This document shows, piece by piece, positions 1 through 6,394 of a stretch of DNA of 61,549 nt. How positions within the stretch are numbered: position 1 is the first letter of the stretch; every line of letters starts with the position of its first letter. Position numbers and translations under genes: made by a program. The notes beneath the pieces are model-generated. The model was not told the origin of the DNA and ran no database searches. It saw only the letters and a list, made by a program, of their open reading frames with translations. The DNA lies in the IMG/VR virus record IMGVR_UViG_3300021225_000417, positions 1-61,549 of that record; one strand, written 5' to 3'. The stretch is from a virus.

Positions 1-20
1 GGTTCCGCCAAGGTTCCGCC
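1..20. repeat. 20-bp terminal direct repeat (left copy)
   Basis: Positions 1-20 (two GGTTCCGCC units joined by AA) are identical to 61530-61549. This is either the overlap of a circular assembly or a short direct terminal repeat. It is made of the same unit as the adjoining repeat cluster, so a chance end inside a repeat is also possible. Confidence 0.75.
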
Positions 21-154
21 AGCGAAGGAGAGGCGGAACTACAAGTGATTGAAATAAAAAGCAAAGCGGAACTGCGGAACCACATTTGGCGGAACTGGCG
101 GAACCTAGTTCCGTTTTCCCAACAAAAACAACGTTGCGGAACTGCGGAACTTCC
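1..154. repeat. Iteron-like GCGGAAC repeat cluster
   Basis: The core GCGGAAC occurs forward at about 32-40, 66-73, 74-81, 88-96, 97-105, 136-143 and 144-151, and inverted (GTTCCGC) at 1-9 and 12-20. Several copies are in tandem with 8-9 base spacing. One pair forms the palindrome GGAACCTAGTTCC at 100-112. The same inverted units lie at the right end (61530-61549), so in a circle the cluster is continuous. Such arrays are usual for initiator or repressor binding sites. I infer an origin or control region. No convincing gene lies here; an 81-codon frame at 45-290 is mostly repeat and GC-rich sequence. Confidence 0.7.
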
Positions 155-159
155 GGGGG

Positions 160-178
160 GTTATACATTAAGTATAAC
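160..178. promoter_or_regulatory. Perfect inverted repeat GTTATAC-N5-GTATAAC
   Basis: Seven-base arms (160-166 and 172-178) flank ATTAA in an AT-rich island just after the repeat cluster. It could be an operator, or a melting element of an origin. There is no direct evidence for either role. Confidence 0.45.
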
Positions 179-258
179 ACCCTGCGCTCGCGGCGCTCGC
201 GCTCCGCCGGAGGCTCCGCGCTCACGGCCGCTGCGCGCGCCCGTTGGCGTGCGGGGGA

Positions 259-287
259 TTGACTGGACAGGGGTTGCCTTGGTTTAT
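259..287 (+). promoter_or_regulatory. Candidate sigma70-like promoter of the left operon
   Basis: TTGACT at 259-264 is followed after 17 bases by GTTTAT at 282-287, about 30 bases before the first likely start codon at 317. The -35 box is good and the -10 box weak. It would drive the 317-4157 operon, which ends at the terminator at 4188. Confidence 0.4.
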
Positions 288-316
288 TAGTGCAATTGAA
301 GTCGGAGAGGATTGAT

Positions 317-688
317 ATGGGCATGCGGGCGAAGGGGACGCGGCACGGCGTCGCGGATGTCAGGACGATTGGCGACAGGGAATACGTCGTTCGCGCGGAC
401 GAGCGGCCTTTGGCGAAGAAGGGCAGATGGGAACTTTCGGAGTTCACGAATTGGCGAGGCGCCGCGTGGGTGTCGCTGAAGTTGTTCGACACGCACGGTC
501 AGGCGAGGAAGCGGGTCTATCAGATTGGTTACAGCCTTGAGTGCCGGAGGCTTGCGATGAATGTCAATTCGTGCGCCTTGCGTGATCGTTACCCGGAAAT
601 TTTTGATTGGGTCCTGGAGACGATGCGGGAGCTGCACCAGTCCGGCGAGCTGGACACTCCCGCCGGCCGCGAGGATGTTGAGCGATGA
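317..688 (+). CDS. Hypothetical protein, first gene of left operon
   Basis: A 123-residue basic protein of unrecognised family. The frame is open from a GTG at 290, but the ATG at 317 follows GGAGAGGATTGAT, a much better ribosome site. No motif or membrane segment is visible. Its end overlaps the start of the C5 methyltransferase by four bases (ATGA), so the two are translationally coupled. It may therefore act with the DNA-modification genes, but that is only context. Confidence 0.7.
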   Translation: MGMRAKGTRHGVADVRTIGDREYVVRADERPLAKKGRWELSEFTNWRGAAWVSLKLFDTHGQARKRVYQIGYSLECRRLAMNVNSCALRDRYPEIFDWVLETMRELHQSGELDTPAGREDVER

Positions 689-2232
689 CCCGCGGCGTTT
701 ACTACAACGAGTTCGACCCCCGCGCTGCGGCGTGGCTGCGCGCTTTGATCGAGCGGCGCCTGATCCCGGCGGGTGAAGTGGACACGCGATCGATCGCCGA
801 CGTTCAGCCGGATGATTTGCGCGGGTTCACGCAGCATCATTTTTTTGCGGGCATCGGCGGCTGGAGCCGGGCGCTTCAGCTCGCGGGGTGGCCGGAGGAT
901 CGGCCGATATGGACGGGCTCGTGCCCGTGTCAGCCATTCAGCGTGGCGGGAAAGAGAAAGGGGACAGCGGATGAAAGACATGTTTGGCCAGATTTCTTCC
1001 GGCTCATTGGCGAGTGCAGAACTGCAGTCGTCATTGGCGAACAGGTTGCGAGCAAGGCTGGGCGCGAGTGGCTCTCCGGAGTGTTCGCTGATCTGGAAGG
1101 AGTGGGCTATGCCGGGGCGGGAGCCGATCTGTGCGCTGCGGGCGTCGGCGCGCCGCACATCCGGCAGCGGCTCTACTGGGTCGGCGTGGCCGACGCCGAA
1201 GGCGTCGGACGGCGAGGGCGGGCGAACGTCGAAGACGAAGGGCGGAGGGAACAGCCATTTGCCGATCCACGCGAGGGAAGCGGCGACGTGGTCGACGCCG
1301 CGAGCCTCGGACGGCGAGAAGGGTGGTCCGAACATGAGCTTCGGGGCCGGGGGCCAGCCACTGCCGGCGCAAGCAGCGGCGACGTGGCCGACGCCGACGA
1401 CGCGCGATGGCAAGGACGGCAGCTTCTGCCCGAACGTCCCGACGAACGCTCTGCTTGGTCGAGCGGCGTGGAGTGGCGACGGGGCGCCGACGGCAAAGAG
1501 AGGCGCGTTGGATGCCAGATTTGTCGCATTTCTGATGGGCTTTCCCCAAGCATGGGTGAGAGCAGGAATGACTGTCGAGAAGAGGCGAAGGGGGAAATAA
1601 ATGGGTGGAAAGATCAAACAAGCTCCCGACAAGATTTGCCAGACCTGCGGAGTGTCGTTCAATCGGACGAGATTTACCAGCGGCGTTTTGGAGGACCTGA
1701 CTCGGTATATGGCACGGAAATTCTGCAGCATCAGTTGCGCGGGAACCCTTCCAAATGTGACGAAGCAGGCGCTTCATCAGCGGGCAAGGGAATTCCGCGG
1801 GGAGGAATGCGAGGCGTGTCACGCGACGGAGAGGCTGCACGTTCATCACGTCGACCACAACCCGAGCAACAACGATCCGTCGAACCTGAAGACGTTGTGC
1901 GCTTCTTGTCATTTGAAACTTCACTGGGCGACTGGAAAGAAGGCGTCGAAGAAGCAGTCGGCCTGCAAAATCTGTGGAGAGCCTGCGAGCAAGTTGGGCA
2001 TGTGCCAGAAACATTATCAGCGTTTCCGAAAATATGGAGATCCATGCCTTACGAAACGCGGCAATGGATTGGGCGTATACTTTGTGAGGGAGGACTTGTC
2101 TGGCAATCTATCCCGCTGCTCACAACTAATCAGCCCAATCGAATAATGCTTTTGCGGGGCTTCGGTAACGCCGTCGTCCCGCCGCTCGCGGCCGAAGTAA
2201 TCAAGGCGCTCATGGACATTCTGGATCATTGA
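685..2232 (+). CDS. C5 cytosine DNA methyltransferase with two genes nested in another frame
   Basis: A 515-residue protein with the ordered motifs of AdoMet-dependent cytosine-C5 methyltransferases: motif I FAGIGG (about 54-60), motif IV GSCPCQPF with the catalytic Cys (about 79-86), motif VI as GEQVAS (about 118), motif VIII RQRLYWV (about 160) and C-terminal motif X GFGNAVVPP (about 492). The conserved parts lie at both ends of one open frame. The middle (about 170-480) is a long low-complexity segment with VADA-type repeats, and should include the target-recognition region. In a different frame the same DNA carries two other plausible genes (971-1600 and 1601-2146). It probably methylates phage DNA to evade restriction. 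The specificity cannot be read from sequence. Confidence 0.88.
   Translation: MTRGVYYNEFDPRAAAWLRALIERRLIPAGEVDTRSIADVQPDDLRGFTQHHFFAGIGGWSRALQLAGWPEDRPIWTGSCPCQPFSVAGKRKGTADERHVWPDFFRLIGECRTAVVIGEQVASKAGREWLSGVFADLEGVGYAGAGADLCAAGVGAPHIRQRLYWVGVADAEGVGRRGRANVEDEGRREQPFADPREGSGDVVDAASLGRREGWSEHELRGRGPATAGASSGDVADADDARWQGRQLLPERPDERSAWSSGVEWRRGADGKERRVGCQICRISDGLSPSMGESRNDCREEAKGEINGWKDQTSSRQDLPDLRSVVQSDEIYQRRFGGPDSVYGTEILQHQLRGNPSKCDEAGASSAGKGIPRGGMRGVSRDGEAARSSRRPQPEQQRSVEPEDVVRFLSFETSLGDWKEGVEEAVGLQNLWRACEQVGHVPETLSAFPKIWRSMPYETRQWIGRILCEGGLVWQSIPLLTTNQPNRIMLLRGFGNAVVPPLAAEVIKALMDILDH
971..1600 (+). CDS. WPTP/ASDG-repeat protein nested in the methyltransferase gene (+1 frame)
   Basis: A 209-residue protein starting MKDMFGQISSGSLAS, with AAAGGGGA upstream of the ATG. 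It contains LWKEW-like and ICALRAS segments, three near-repeats of the form WPTPKASDGEGG, and a C-terminal RGALDARFVAFLMGFP. From memory, proteins with these blocks are common next to or within phage C5 methyltransferase genes and have no known function. The whole gene lies inside 685-2232 in the +1 frame. The VADAEGVGRRG repeats of the methyltransferase and the WPTPKASDGEG repeats here are the same DNA read in two frames. Its stop is followed directly by the HNH start. Confidence 0.6.
   Translation: MKDMFGQISSGSLASAELQSSLANRLRARLGASGSPECSLIWKEWAMPGREPICALRASARRTSGSGSTGSAWPTPKASDGEGGRTSKTKGGGNSHLPIHAREAATWSTPRASDGEKGGPNMSFGAGGQPLPAQAAATWPTPTTRDGKDGSFCPNVPTNALLGRAAWSGDGAPTAKRGALDARFVAFLMGFPQAWVRAGMTVEKRRRGK
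1601..2146 (+). CDS. HNH endonuclease nested in the methyltransferase gene
   Basis: A 181-residue protein with a zinc-ribbon HNH core: ECEACHATERLHVHHVDHNP (about 69-88), then NNDPSNLKTLCASCHLKLHW. The paired CxxC motifs and the HH, N and H residues are those of HNH homing-type nucleases. A further Cys pair (CKICG, MCQKHY) follows, and an additional CQTCG lies at the N-terminus. The start is supported by a strong AAGGGGGAAATAA ribosome site and a TAAATG junction with the preceding gene. It overlaps the methyltransferase C-terminal half in the +1 frame. It may nick DNA to aid packaging, or be mobile; both are inferences. Confidence 0.82.
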   Translation: MGGKIKQAPDKICQTCGVSFNRTRFTSGVLEDLTRYMARKFCSISCAGTLPNVTKQALHQRAREFRGEECEACHATERLHVHHVDHNPSNNDPSNLKTLCASCHLKLHWATGKKASKKQSACKICGEPASKLGMCQKHYQRFRKYGDPCLTKRGNGLGVYFVREDLSGNLSRCSQLISPIE

Positions 2233-2233
2233 C

Positions 2234-2548
2234 ATGCCAAATCGTGAAATTGCGCGCATGGGCGGCGTTGGAGTTTACCGAACTCCGCAGCCGCCGGCTG
2301 GCGCCAGAAAGTGGGTGAACTTTTGGGTTGTTGGATATCGAACTTATCCGGATGATTTTGGCGTTGAGGGGAGGCAGAAAATAAAATTCATGATTGGATG
2401 GAGCCTGACGGACTGGAAGCATTCGAAGACCGACGGATGGAAATGGATATTGCAAAAAGACCCGGTCTTCGCAAAATGGCTGCTTGATAATATCGAAATG
2501 GAGATGAGACAAAATGGCCCTGCACGAGCAATCAGTCGGGAAGACTGA
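2234..2548 (+). CDS. Hypothetical protein
   Basis: A 104-residue protein rich in Trp and aromatic residues (WVNFWVVGYR, WSLTDWKHS). Its family is not recognised. It begins just after the methyltransferase stop and its end overlaps the adenine methyltransferase start by 35 bases, as expected in a compact phage operon. The segment around 2496-2513 inside it serves as ribosome site for the next gene. Confidence 0.6.
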   Translation: MPNREIARMGGVGVYRTPQPPAGARKWVNFWVVGYRTYPDDFGVEGRQKIKFMIGWSLTDWKHSKTDGWKWILQKDPVFAKWLLDNIEMEMRQNGPARAISRED

Positions 2549-3005
2549 CGAGTGGTATACGCCGAAATATATTTTCGACGCATTGGATTGTGAGTTCGAC
2601 ATGGACGTCGCGTCGCCTGAAGACAGAACGCATTGTTGCGTGCCGGCGAAGAAATTCATTGTGCGAGACAGCCTTATTGTCAGATGGAGCGGTTTTGTCT
2701 GGATGAACCCGCCATTTGGCGCACGAAACATGTTGCACTTTTGGCTGGATAAATTTTTTCACCATCACAACGGGATTGCTCTTGTTCCCGACAGAACGTC
2801 TGCGCCGTGGTGGCAGAGGCATGCGCCAAAGTCTGATGCCGTTCTTTTTGTTGCAAAGAAAATAAAATTCATTGGGGCCGATGGCGTCCCCGGAAAGTCT
2901 CCCGCGCAAGGGACTTGTCTCCTCGCGTCTGGAGAGCGGGCCACTGAAGCGCTTCGGCGAGCCGAGGCAAAAAGCCTCGGAGTTTTATTCAAAAATTACT
3001 ATTGA
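2514..3005 (+). CDS. Phage-type DNA N6-adenine methyltransferase
   Basis: A 163-residue protein of the phage Dam family (DNA_N_6-adenine MTase). DEWYTPKYIFDAL near residues 12-24 is the family N-terminal signature, and WMNPPFG (about 63-69) is the catalytic [DNS]PP[YFW] motif for transfer to the exocyclic amino group. LVPDRTSAPWWQ and the VLFVAKKIKF strand follow the usual order. It is full length for the small phage members. A GAAATGGAGATGAG ribosome site precedes the ATG. With the C5 enzyme upstream it forms a DNA-modification cassette, probably anti-restriction. Confidence 0.88.
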   Translation: MALHEQSVGKTDEWYTPKYIFDALDCEFDMDVASPEDRTHCCVPAKKFIVRDSLIVRWSGFVWMNPPFGARNMLHFWLDKFFHHHNGIALVPDRTSAPWWQRHAPKSDAVLFVAKKIKFIGADGVPGKSPAQGTCLLASGERATEALRRAEAKSLGVLFKNYY

Positions 3006-3022
3006 AATGGAGATGATAAAAA

Positions 3023-3715
3023 ATGGCTCGCAGACCAACAGCGAAACTGCCGAAGGCTGACAAAGGCGTCGCGGTGACGACGCCAACAATTCCGTGGATG
3101 CAGACGCCCGGCATGTATCTCTCCGGGAGGTCATTTCTTGATGAGGCCGACGCGATAGAGGTCGAGATGGAGCTGAAGTGGGGCCGCGATCGGTTGCGGC
3201 TCCTCGTGTCGCAGGAGTTGCGTGAGAAGTTTGATCGGCAGCGATATCTCACCGCGCAGGCTCGGTGGTCGGGCGATCTCGAAGACGTCCGGCGCGAGGC
3301 GAAGCGCATGGCGACGGCGTGGCGCGCGCTCGACAAGGCTGCGGCCGCCGCCGGCGCCAATGAGCTGGACCCTGAGATCTGGGAGGTGACGCTGCATGAC
3401 GGCACGGTCGCCACGATCGTGAAGGACCCGACGTTCCTGTCGCGCGTCGTCGCCGACGGGCGCAAAATCAACGCCTACACGCTCGACGAGATCGCGAATA
3501 TGATTTCGGCGTTCCCCGAAATATGCAAGGCGAAGGCGGAATTCCCCGGGGCGGCGGTGACGCGCACAAAGACGCGCGTCGACGACCCTCTGCAAACCCC
3601 GCTCGGAGACAGCCCGGAAGGCATTCACGAGGCGACGCCGCCAATCGACGGCGTCGAGGGCTTTCGGGGAGAGGTCAGCCCCAAATCAATGCTCAATGAC
3701 GACATAGGATTTTGA
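3023..3715 (+). CDS. Hypothetical protein
   Basis: A 230-residue soluble protein with a Lys/Arg-rich N-terminus and a helical central part (WGRDRLRLLVSQELREKFD, KRMATAWRALDKAAAAAG). Its family is not recognised. The start is preceded by the genome's recurrent TTGAAATGGAGATGA element. The stop is directly followed by the next gene (TGATATG). It sits among modification genes, but no function can be assigned. Confidence 0.7.
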   Translation: MARRPTAKLPKADKGVAVTTPTIPWMQTPGMYLSGRSFLDEADAIEVEMELKWGRDRLRLLVSQELREKFDRQRYLTAQARWSGDLEDVRREAKRMATAWRALDKAAAAAGANELDPEIWEVTLHDGTVATIVKDPTFLSRVVADGRKINAYTLDEIANMISAFPEICKAKAEFPGAAVTRTKTRVDDPLQTPLGDSPEGIHEATPPIDGVEGFRGEVSPKSMLNDDIGF

Positions 3716-3716
3716 T

Positions 3717-4157
3717 ATGAACGGACGCACATTTTTCAGCAAGAGACGACAGCGCTGGCACGCCGAGATGCGCAGCCAAGGGAAGCGCATTCACCTCGGG
3801 TCGTATCAGTCGCGCCCCGAGGCGGAGGCCGCTCTGGCGGTCTCAATGCGGGACGCGGAGAGCGCGCGGGCCATGCTCCGCACCGGCGGGGAGAGCCTAT
3901 CGGAAGACGAGCTGCTGCGCGCGGAGCCGATCAGGCTGTCCCTCCACGGCGGCGGCGAGCTTGTGATTGATCGCGTCTCGAAAATCATCCCGGCGCACGC
4001 GCGCCTGTGCGCCAACACGCCGGTCGAGGCCACGATCCCGGATTACGGGGAGCGGCGCAGCGCCTTCGCCGGCAAAAGGATGATCGTCATGTCGCTGCCG
4101 CGCGTTCGGTTTTTGGAGAAGCCAGACCCCTTGGCTGCGGAAGCCCCCGCAGGCTGA
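3717..4157 (+). CDS. Small protein with AP2-like/integrase-arm-like N-terminus
   Basis: A 146-residue protein. Residues 5-35 (FFSKRRQRWHAEMR, then KRIHLGSYQSRPEAEAAL) resemble the three-strand AP2 or integrase arm-type DNA-binding fold (W-x-A...K-x-I-x-L-G-x-Y/F...EAA). The rest is unrecognised and lacks the Arg-His-x-x-Arg-Tyr residues of a tyrosine recombinase, so it is not an integrase. It is the last gene before the terminator at 4188. A DNA-binding role is an inference. Confidence 0.6.
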   Translation: MNGRTFFSKRRQRWHAEMRSQGKRIHLGSYQSRPEAEAALAVSMRDAESARAMLRTGGESLSEDELLRAEPIRLSLHGGGELVIDRVSKIIPAHARLCANTPVEATIPDYGERRSAFAGKRMIVMSLPRVRFLEKPDPLAAEAPAG

Positions 4158-4187
4158 CGGGCGCGGGGCACCTGTAAGCGAAACAAC

Positions 4188-4225
4188 AAAAAAGGCCCGG
4201 AGGTAGCTCTCCGGGCCTTTTTTGC
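4188..4225. terminator. Bidirectional rho-independent terminator
   Basis: GGCCCGGAG and CTCCGGGCC form a 9-bp stem around a short GTAGCT-type loop, with an A run before and a T run after. It works in both directions and separates the rightward operon ending at 4157 from the convergent leftward operon ending at 4246. Confidence 0.92.
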
Positions 4226-4245
4226 GTCAGCGGGCTTTGGTATGG

Positions 4246-4482
4246 TCAAGTCTGAGCGTCCGCCTCCTGACGAAGCTCTGACATGACCGCGTCGACCAGC
4301 CAGTCCCGGTTGATTTTTCCGTCGCGAAGGCCGATCAGGATGGCCGCCATAGGCCGCGGCACCGGCGCCCGGCCAGACAGCCAGGAACGCACCTGACGAT
4401 CCGTGCAGCCGGCGATCACGCCGACGTCGCTGGAGTTCAGGTTGAGTTCCTTCATCACTTCGCGCAGGAGGTCAGGCGCCAT
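4246..4482 (-). CDS. Cro/CI-like HTH protein
   Basis: A 78-residue protein. SSDVGVIAGCTDRQVRSWLS (about 17-36) is a helix-turn-helix of the phage Cro/XRE type, with a recognition helix containing RQVRSWLSG. It lacks a dimerisation or protease domain. The ATG is preceded by GAGGAAGAC. It overlaps the upstream HTH gene by 11 bases and is the last gene of the leftward block. It is a good candidate for a repressor of the GGAA-N5-TTCC promoters in the same block (inference). Confidence 0.75.
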   Translation of the reverse strand: MAPDLLREVMKELNLNSSDVGVIAGCTDRQVRSWLSGRAPVPRPMAAILIGLRDGKINRDWLVDAVMSELRQEADAQT

Positions 4483-4666
4483 TTTTGTCTTCCTCGCTCA
4501 ACAGAGCGTTCCTGACAGTCCGAATGGCTTCCGCCACGCGACCCTGATTTACTTCGAAGAGGGCCGCGAGATCGTGCTGCGCGATGCCCATAATCTCATA
4601 GGCGTAAACGACTTTGATTTTTTCGCGAATTGTCAGGGCGCTTTTATGTTCATGCTCGCGTTTCAT
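4472..4666 (-). CDS. Small HTH protein
   Basis: A 64-residue protein: KIKVVYAYEIMGIAQHDLAA followed by LFEVNQGRVAEAIRTVRNAL is a homeodomain-like/sigma-type helix-turn-helix. The ribosome site is AAAGGGATAAAA. It overlaps the genes on both sides, so it is coupled to the Cro-like protein. It probably binds DNA as a small regulator. Confidence 0.65.
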   Translation of the reverse strand: MKREHEHKSALTIREKIKVVYAYEIMGIAQHDLAALFEVNQGRVAEAIRTVRNALLSEEDKNGA

Positions 4667-4850
4667 TTTTATCCCTTTCCTTTGACACGCGCGAAGTCCG
4701 CGCGGCGATCGCCATGATGACGTCTCTTTCTGTCCAGTGATCCGCGACGTTGGATGCGTCGCGTCCGACGTAGTCGCAATACATTTTCCAGAGTTCTGGA
4801 TTGACCGCGTGGCACGGCTCCAGCCTGCCGATTGGCGCTCCTGATATCAC
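4650..4850 (-). CDS. Hypothetical 66-residue protein
   Basis: The GTG at 4850 overlaps the stop of the upstream membrane peptide (GTGA) and has GGAGGGACAAAGA before it. A longer frame reaches to 5009 but runs through the peptide gene and clamp end, so I take the GTG. The Trp/Tyr-rich centre (NPELWKMYCDYVGRDA) and basic C-terminus match no family I know. Confidence 0.5.
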   Translation of the reverse strand: MISGAPIGRLEPCHAVNPELWKMYCDYVGRDASNVADHWTERDVIMAIAARTSRVSKERDKNETRA

Positions 4851-4954
4851 TCTTTGTCCCTCCACTCCGTCATGAGCAGGATGATCGCGGCGGCAATTAA
4901 ACCGCCGACACCAAGAACCCCAAACGCGACCAGAATTGACGCGATGTCGCTCAT
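4847..4954 (-). CDS. 35-residue single-pass membrane peptide
   Basis: The product starts MSDIASILVAFGVLGVGGLI and continues through AAAIILLM to a charged TEWRDKE tail: one hydrophobic segment of about 22 residues with a charged C-terminus. The AGGAG ribosome site lies 6 bases before the ATG. It overlaps the clamp-like gene stop (4951) and the next GTG, so it is a coupled gene of the operon. Small phage membrane peptides can be lysis or exclusion factors; no role is shown here. Confidence 0.55.
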   Translation of the reverse strand: MSDIASILVAFGVLGVGGLIAAAIILLMTEWRDKE

Positions 4955-5604
4955 TCCGCGCTCCTTTGGCTCCACGACGGCGTCGCGGTTTTATTTCTCT
5001 TGCCTCCAAAGTCAGTTCTCATTGGCATGATCAGGGCTACATAGTCCCAGTAATTATCTATATCTTCCGCGCCGAGAAGCGACCCAAAATTAATAATGGC
5101 CGGGCCAGATCCGTTGTGATGTATCACTGGGGGCTCTGCCCCCGAAGCCCCCAGCAGCCTTCCTATCTTCCTGAAAGACGCGAGATAGTCTGCATTAAAT
5201 TGCGCAAGCTCTCCGCTTGTTTCATGCGGGACTACACTACGCCAGTTTGGATACTCGCTTTTTATTGAAGGAAAAGACGTTGTGACGCCATTGCCGCTTT
5301 TGACGTGCGTCATGGAGAAGTTTCCTTCGCCTTTTTCTTCAAAAATTGCCTTATAGCACTTTGCTGTTGGCTTGAGTGCAGAGACAGCCCAATACGGAAT
5401 AATCACATTTATTTCTTTGGGATCAGCTCCCTCCAGCCATTGCGCGTCTTCTCTGAAGGCGACGAGGCGATGACCATCTGCTGCGACATAAATCACATGA
5501 TCTGGCGTTATTTCAAGAAATACCCCCTGAAGATAGGGTCGCGTTTCTTCTTTCCCCGCGACCATGTTTGCGGCTTTCAAGAGCATTGTGTTGAGCGTTA
5601 TCAT
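4951..5604 (-). CDS. Short DNA sliding-clamp (beta/DnaN)-like protein
   Basis: A 217-residue protein. Residues 10-50 (AANMVAGKEETRPYLQGVFL...VIYVAADGHRLVAFRE) match the second-domain signature of bacterial beta clamps (R-x-x-L-x-G-V...A-T-D-G-H-R-L). Later it has PSIKSEYPNWRSVVP, equivalent to the clamp F-P-x-x-x-x-Y-P-x-w segment. It is about 60 percent of the usual 365 residues, so perhaps two of three domains, which would assemble differently. The role would be processivity of a polymerase, presumably the host's, since no phage polymerase is visible. A GAGGGAAAATAAA ribosome site precedes the ATG. Confidence 0.68.
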   Translation of the reverse strand: MITLNTMLLKAANMVAGKEETRPYLQGVFLEITPDHVIYVAADGHRLVAFREDAQWLEGADPKEINVIIPYWAVSALKPTAKCYKAIFEEKGEGNFSMTHVKSGNGVTTSFPSIKSEYPNWRSVVPHETSGELAQFNADYLASFRKIGRLLGASGAEPPVIHHNGSGPAIINFGSLLGAEDIDNYWDYVALIMPMRTDFGGKRNKTATPSWSQRSAE

Positions 5605-5615
5605 TTTATTTTCCC

Positions 5616-5876
5616 TCAGTGATCCATGACGAACCAGCCGTATGCCGGGTTAAGAATGCGGAAGCCTTGCAGATATAAGTCGGCGGCCAGATTGCGCGCG
5701 GGGCGGTGGTCGACAGCTATCTTTCCGCCGACATGCTGCCAGTCTTCTGCGACGATGTTCTCGGCGAAGAATTCAATGGCCGCGTCAGACACGGGCTCGA
5801 ACATCCACACGGTCGCGAAGCCTTCGGCGTGGACAAGTATGTCGGCGTCAGCGGCATTGGGTTTTGATACAGACAT
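5616..5876 (-). CDS. Hypothetical protein
   Basis: An 86-residue acidic, aromatic-rich protein of unknown family (VWMFEPVSDAAIEFFAENI). The start at 5876 follows GAGGAGGAATATTG; a TTG one codon earlier is less likely. The start overlaps the upstream stop (TGATG). It lies between the clamp and small early genes. Confidence 0.6.
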   Translation of the reverse strand: MSVSKPNAADADILVHAEGFATVWMFEPVSDAAIEFFAENIVAEDWQHVGGKIAVDHRPARNLAADLYLQGFRILNPAYGWFVMDH

Positions 5877-6076
5877 CAATATTCCTCCTCATTAACTCTT
5901 TCAGGTCCGTCGCAGCCATTTCCGCGTCGGTATTGAGCAACGCGCGTGCGCTCCAGCGCGGCGCCCGTTACGCCGCGTCGAATGATTTCATTTTCTGCGC
6001 TCTTGCGGGTTTTGTATATGCCGTCCCAAACGATGTAGAAACCACGCCCGACGCGCTCTTCGATCTTGTAGAACAT
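5876..6076 (-). CDS. Hypothetical protein
   Basis: A 66-residue protein with GRGFYIVWDGIYKTRKSAEN, a short beta-type motif often seen in small phage proteins of unknown role. I chose the ATG at 6076 (GAGG upstream) because it leaves a 14-base gap. The longer frame from 6121 would overlap the upstream gene. Confidence 0.5.
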   Translation of the reverse strand: MFYKIEERVGRGFYIVWDGIYKTRKSAENEIIRRGVTGAALERTRVAQYRRGNGCDGPERVNEEEY

Positions 6077-6090
6077 CCGCGCCTCGTTGA

Positions 6091-6378
6091 TCAGTAGTCC
6101 CTGCCACGCGCGCGCAAGCATTCTGCGGCTCGGTGCAGTATCTTCCCAAAAGCCAAGAGGTTTTCGTCATCGGCCTGAAAAACAATACCAAGGATGTAAT
6201 CTTCGTCGCCTGTTGTTTTCCCAAAAACAGAAGGTCGAAATTTCCATTCGTCCGGAACGGGAAAATCCCGTTCAAAGTGTATTTCTTCTGCAACGACAAA
6301 GAGCCACGACATGACGTGTCCCCAGTCGTCGCCGTCATTCGTTAAACGGAACGCTAGTTTAAGGTCCTTAAGGTCCAT
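6091..6378 (-). CDS. Hypothetical protein
   Basis: A 95-residue acidic protein (FRLTNDGDDWGHVMSWLFVV...FGKTTGDEDYILGIVFQADD). No family is recognised. The excellent GGGAGGGGATC ribosome site and the codon pattern of its neighbours support it as a real gene of the leftward early operon. Confidence 0.6.
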   Translation of the reverse strand: MDLKDLKLAFRLTNDGDDWGHVMSWLFVVAEEIHFERDFPVPDEWKFRPSVFGKTTGDEDYILGIVFQADDENLLAFGKILHRAAECLRARGRDY

Positions 6379-6394
6379 GATCCCCTCCCGCTTG

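Noticed and set aside
45-290. 81-codon frame in the repeat region
   Set aside because: It consists of translated GCGGAAC repeats and Arg/Pro-rich GC sequence, has no ribosome site and no protein-like pattern.
3717-4157. AP2-like protein considered as an integrase
   Set aside because: Only the arm-like N-terminus is present; no catalytic tyrosine recombinase residues follow.
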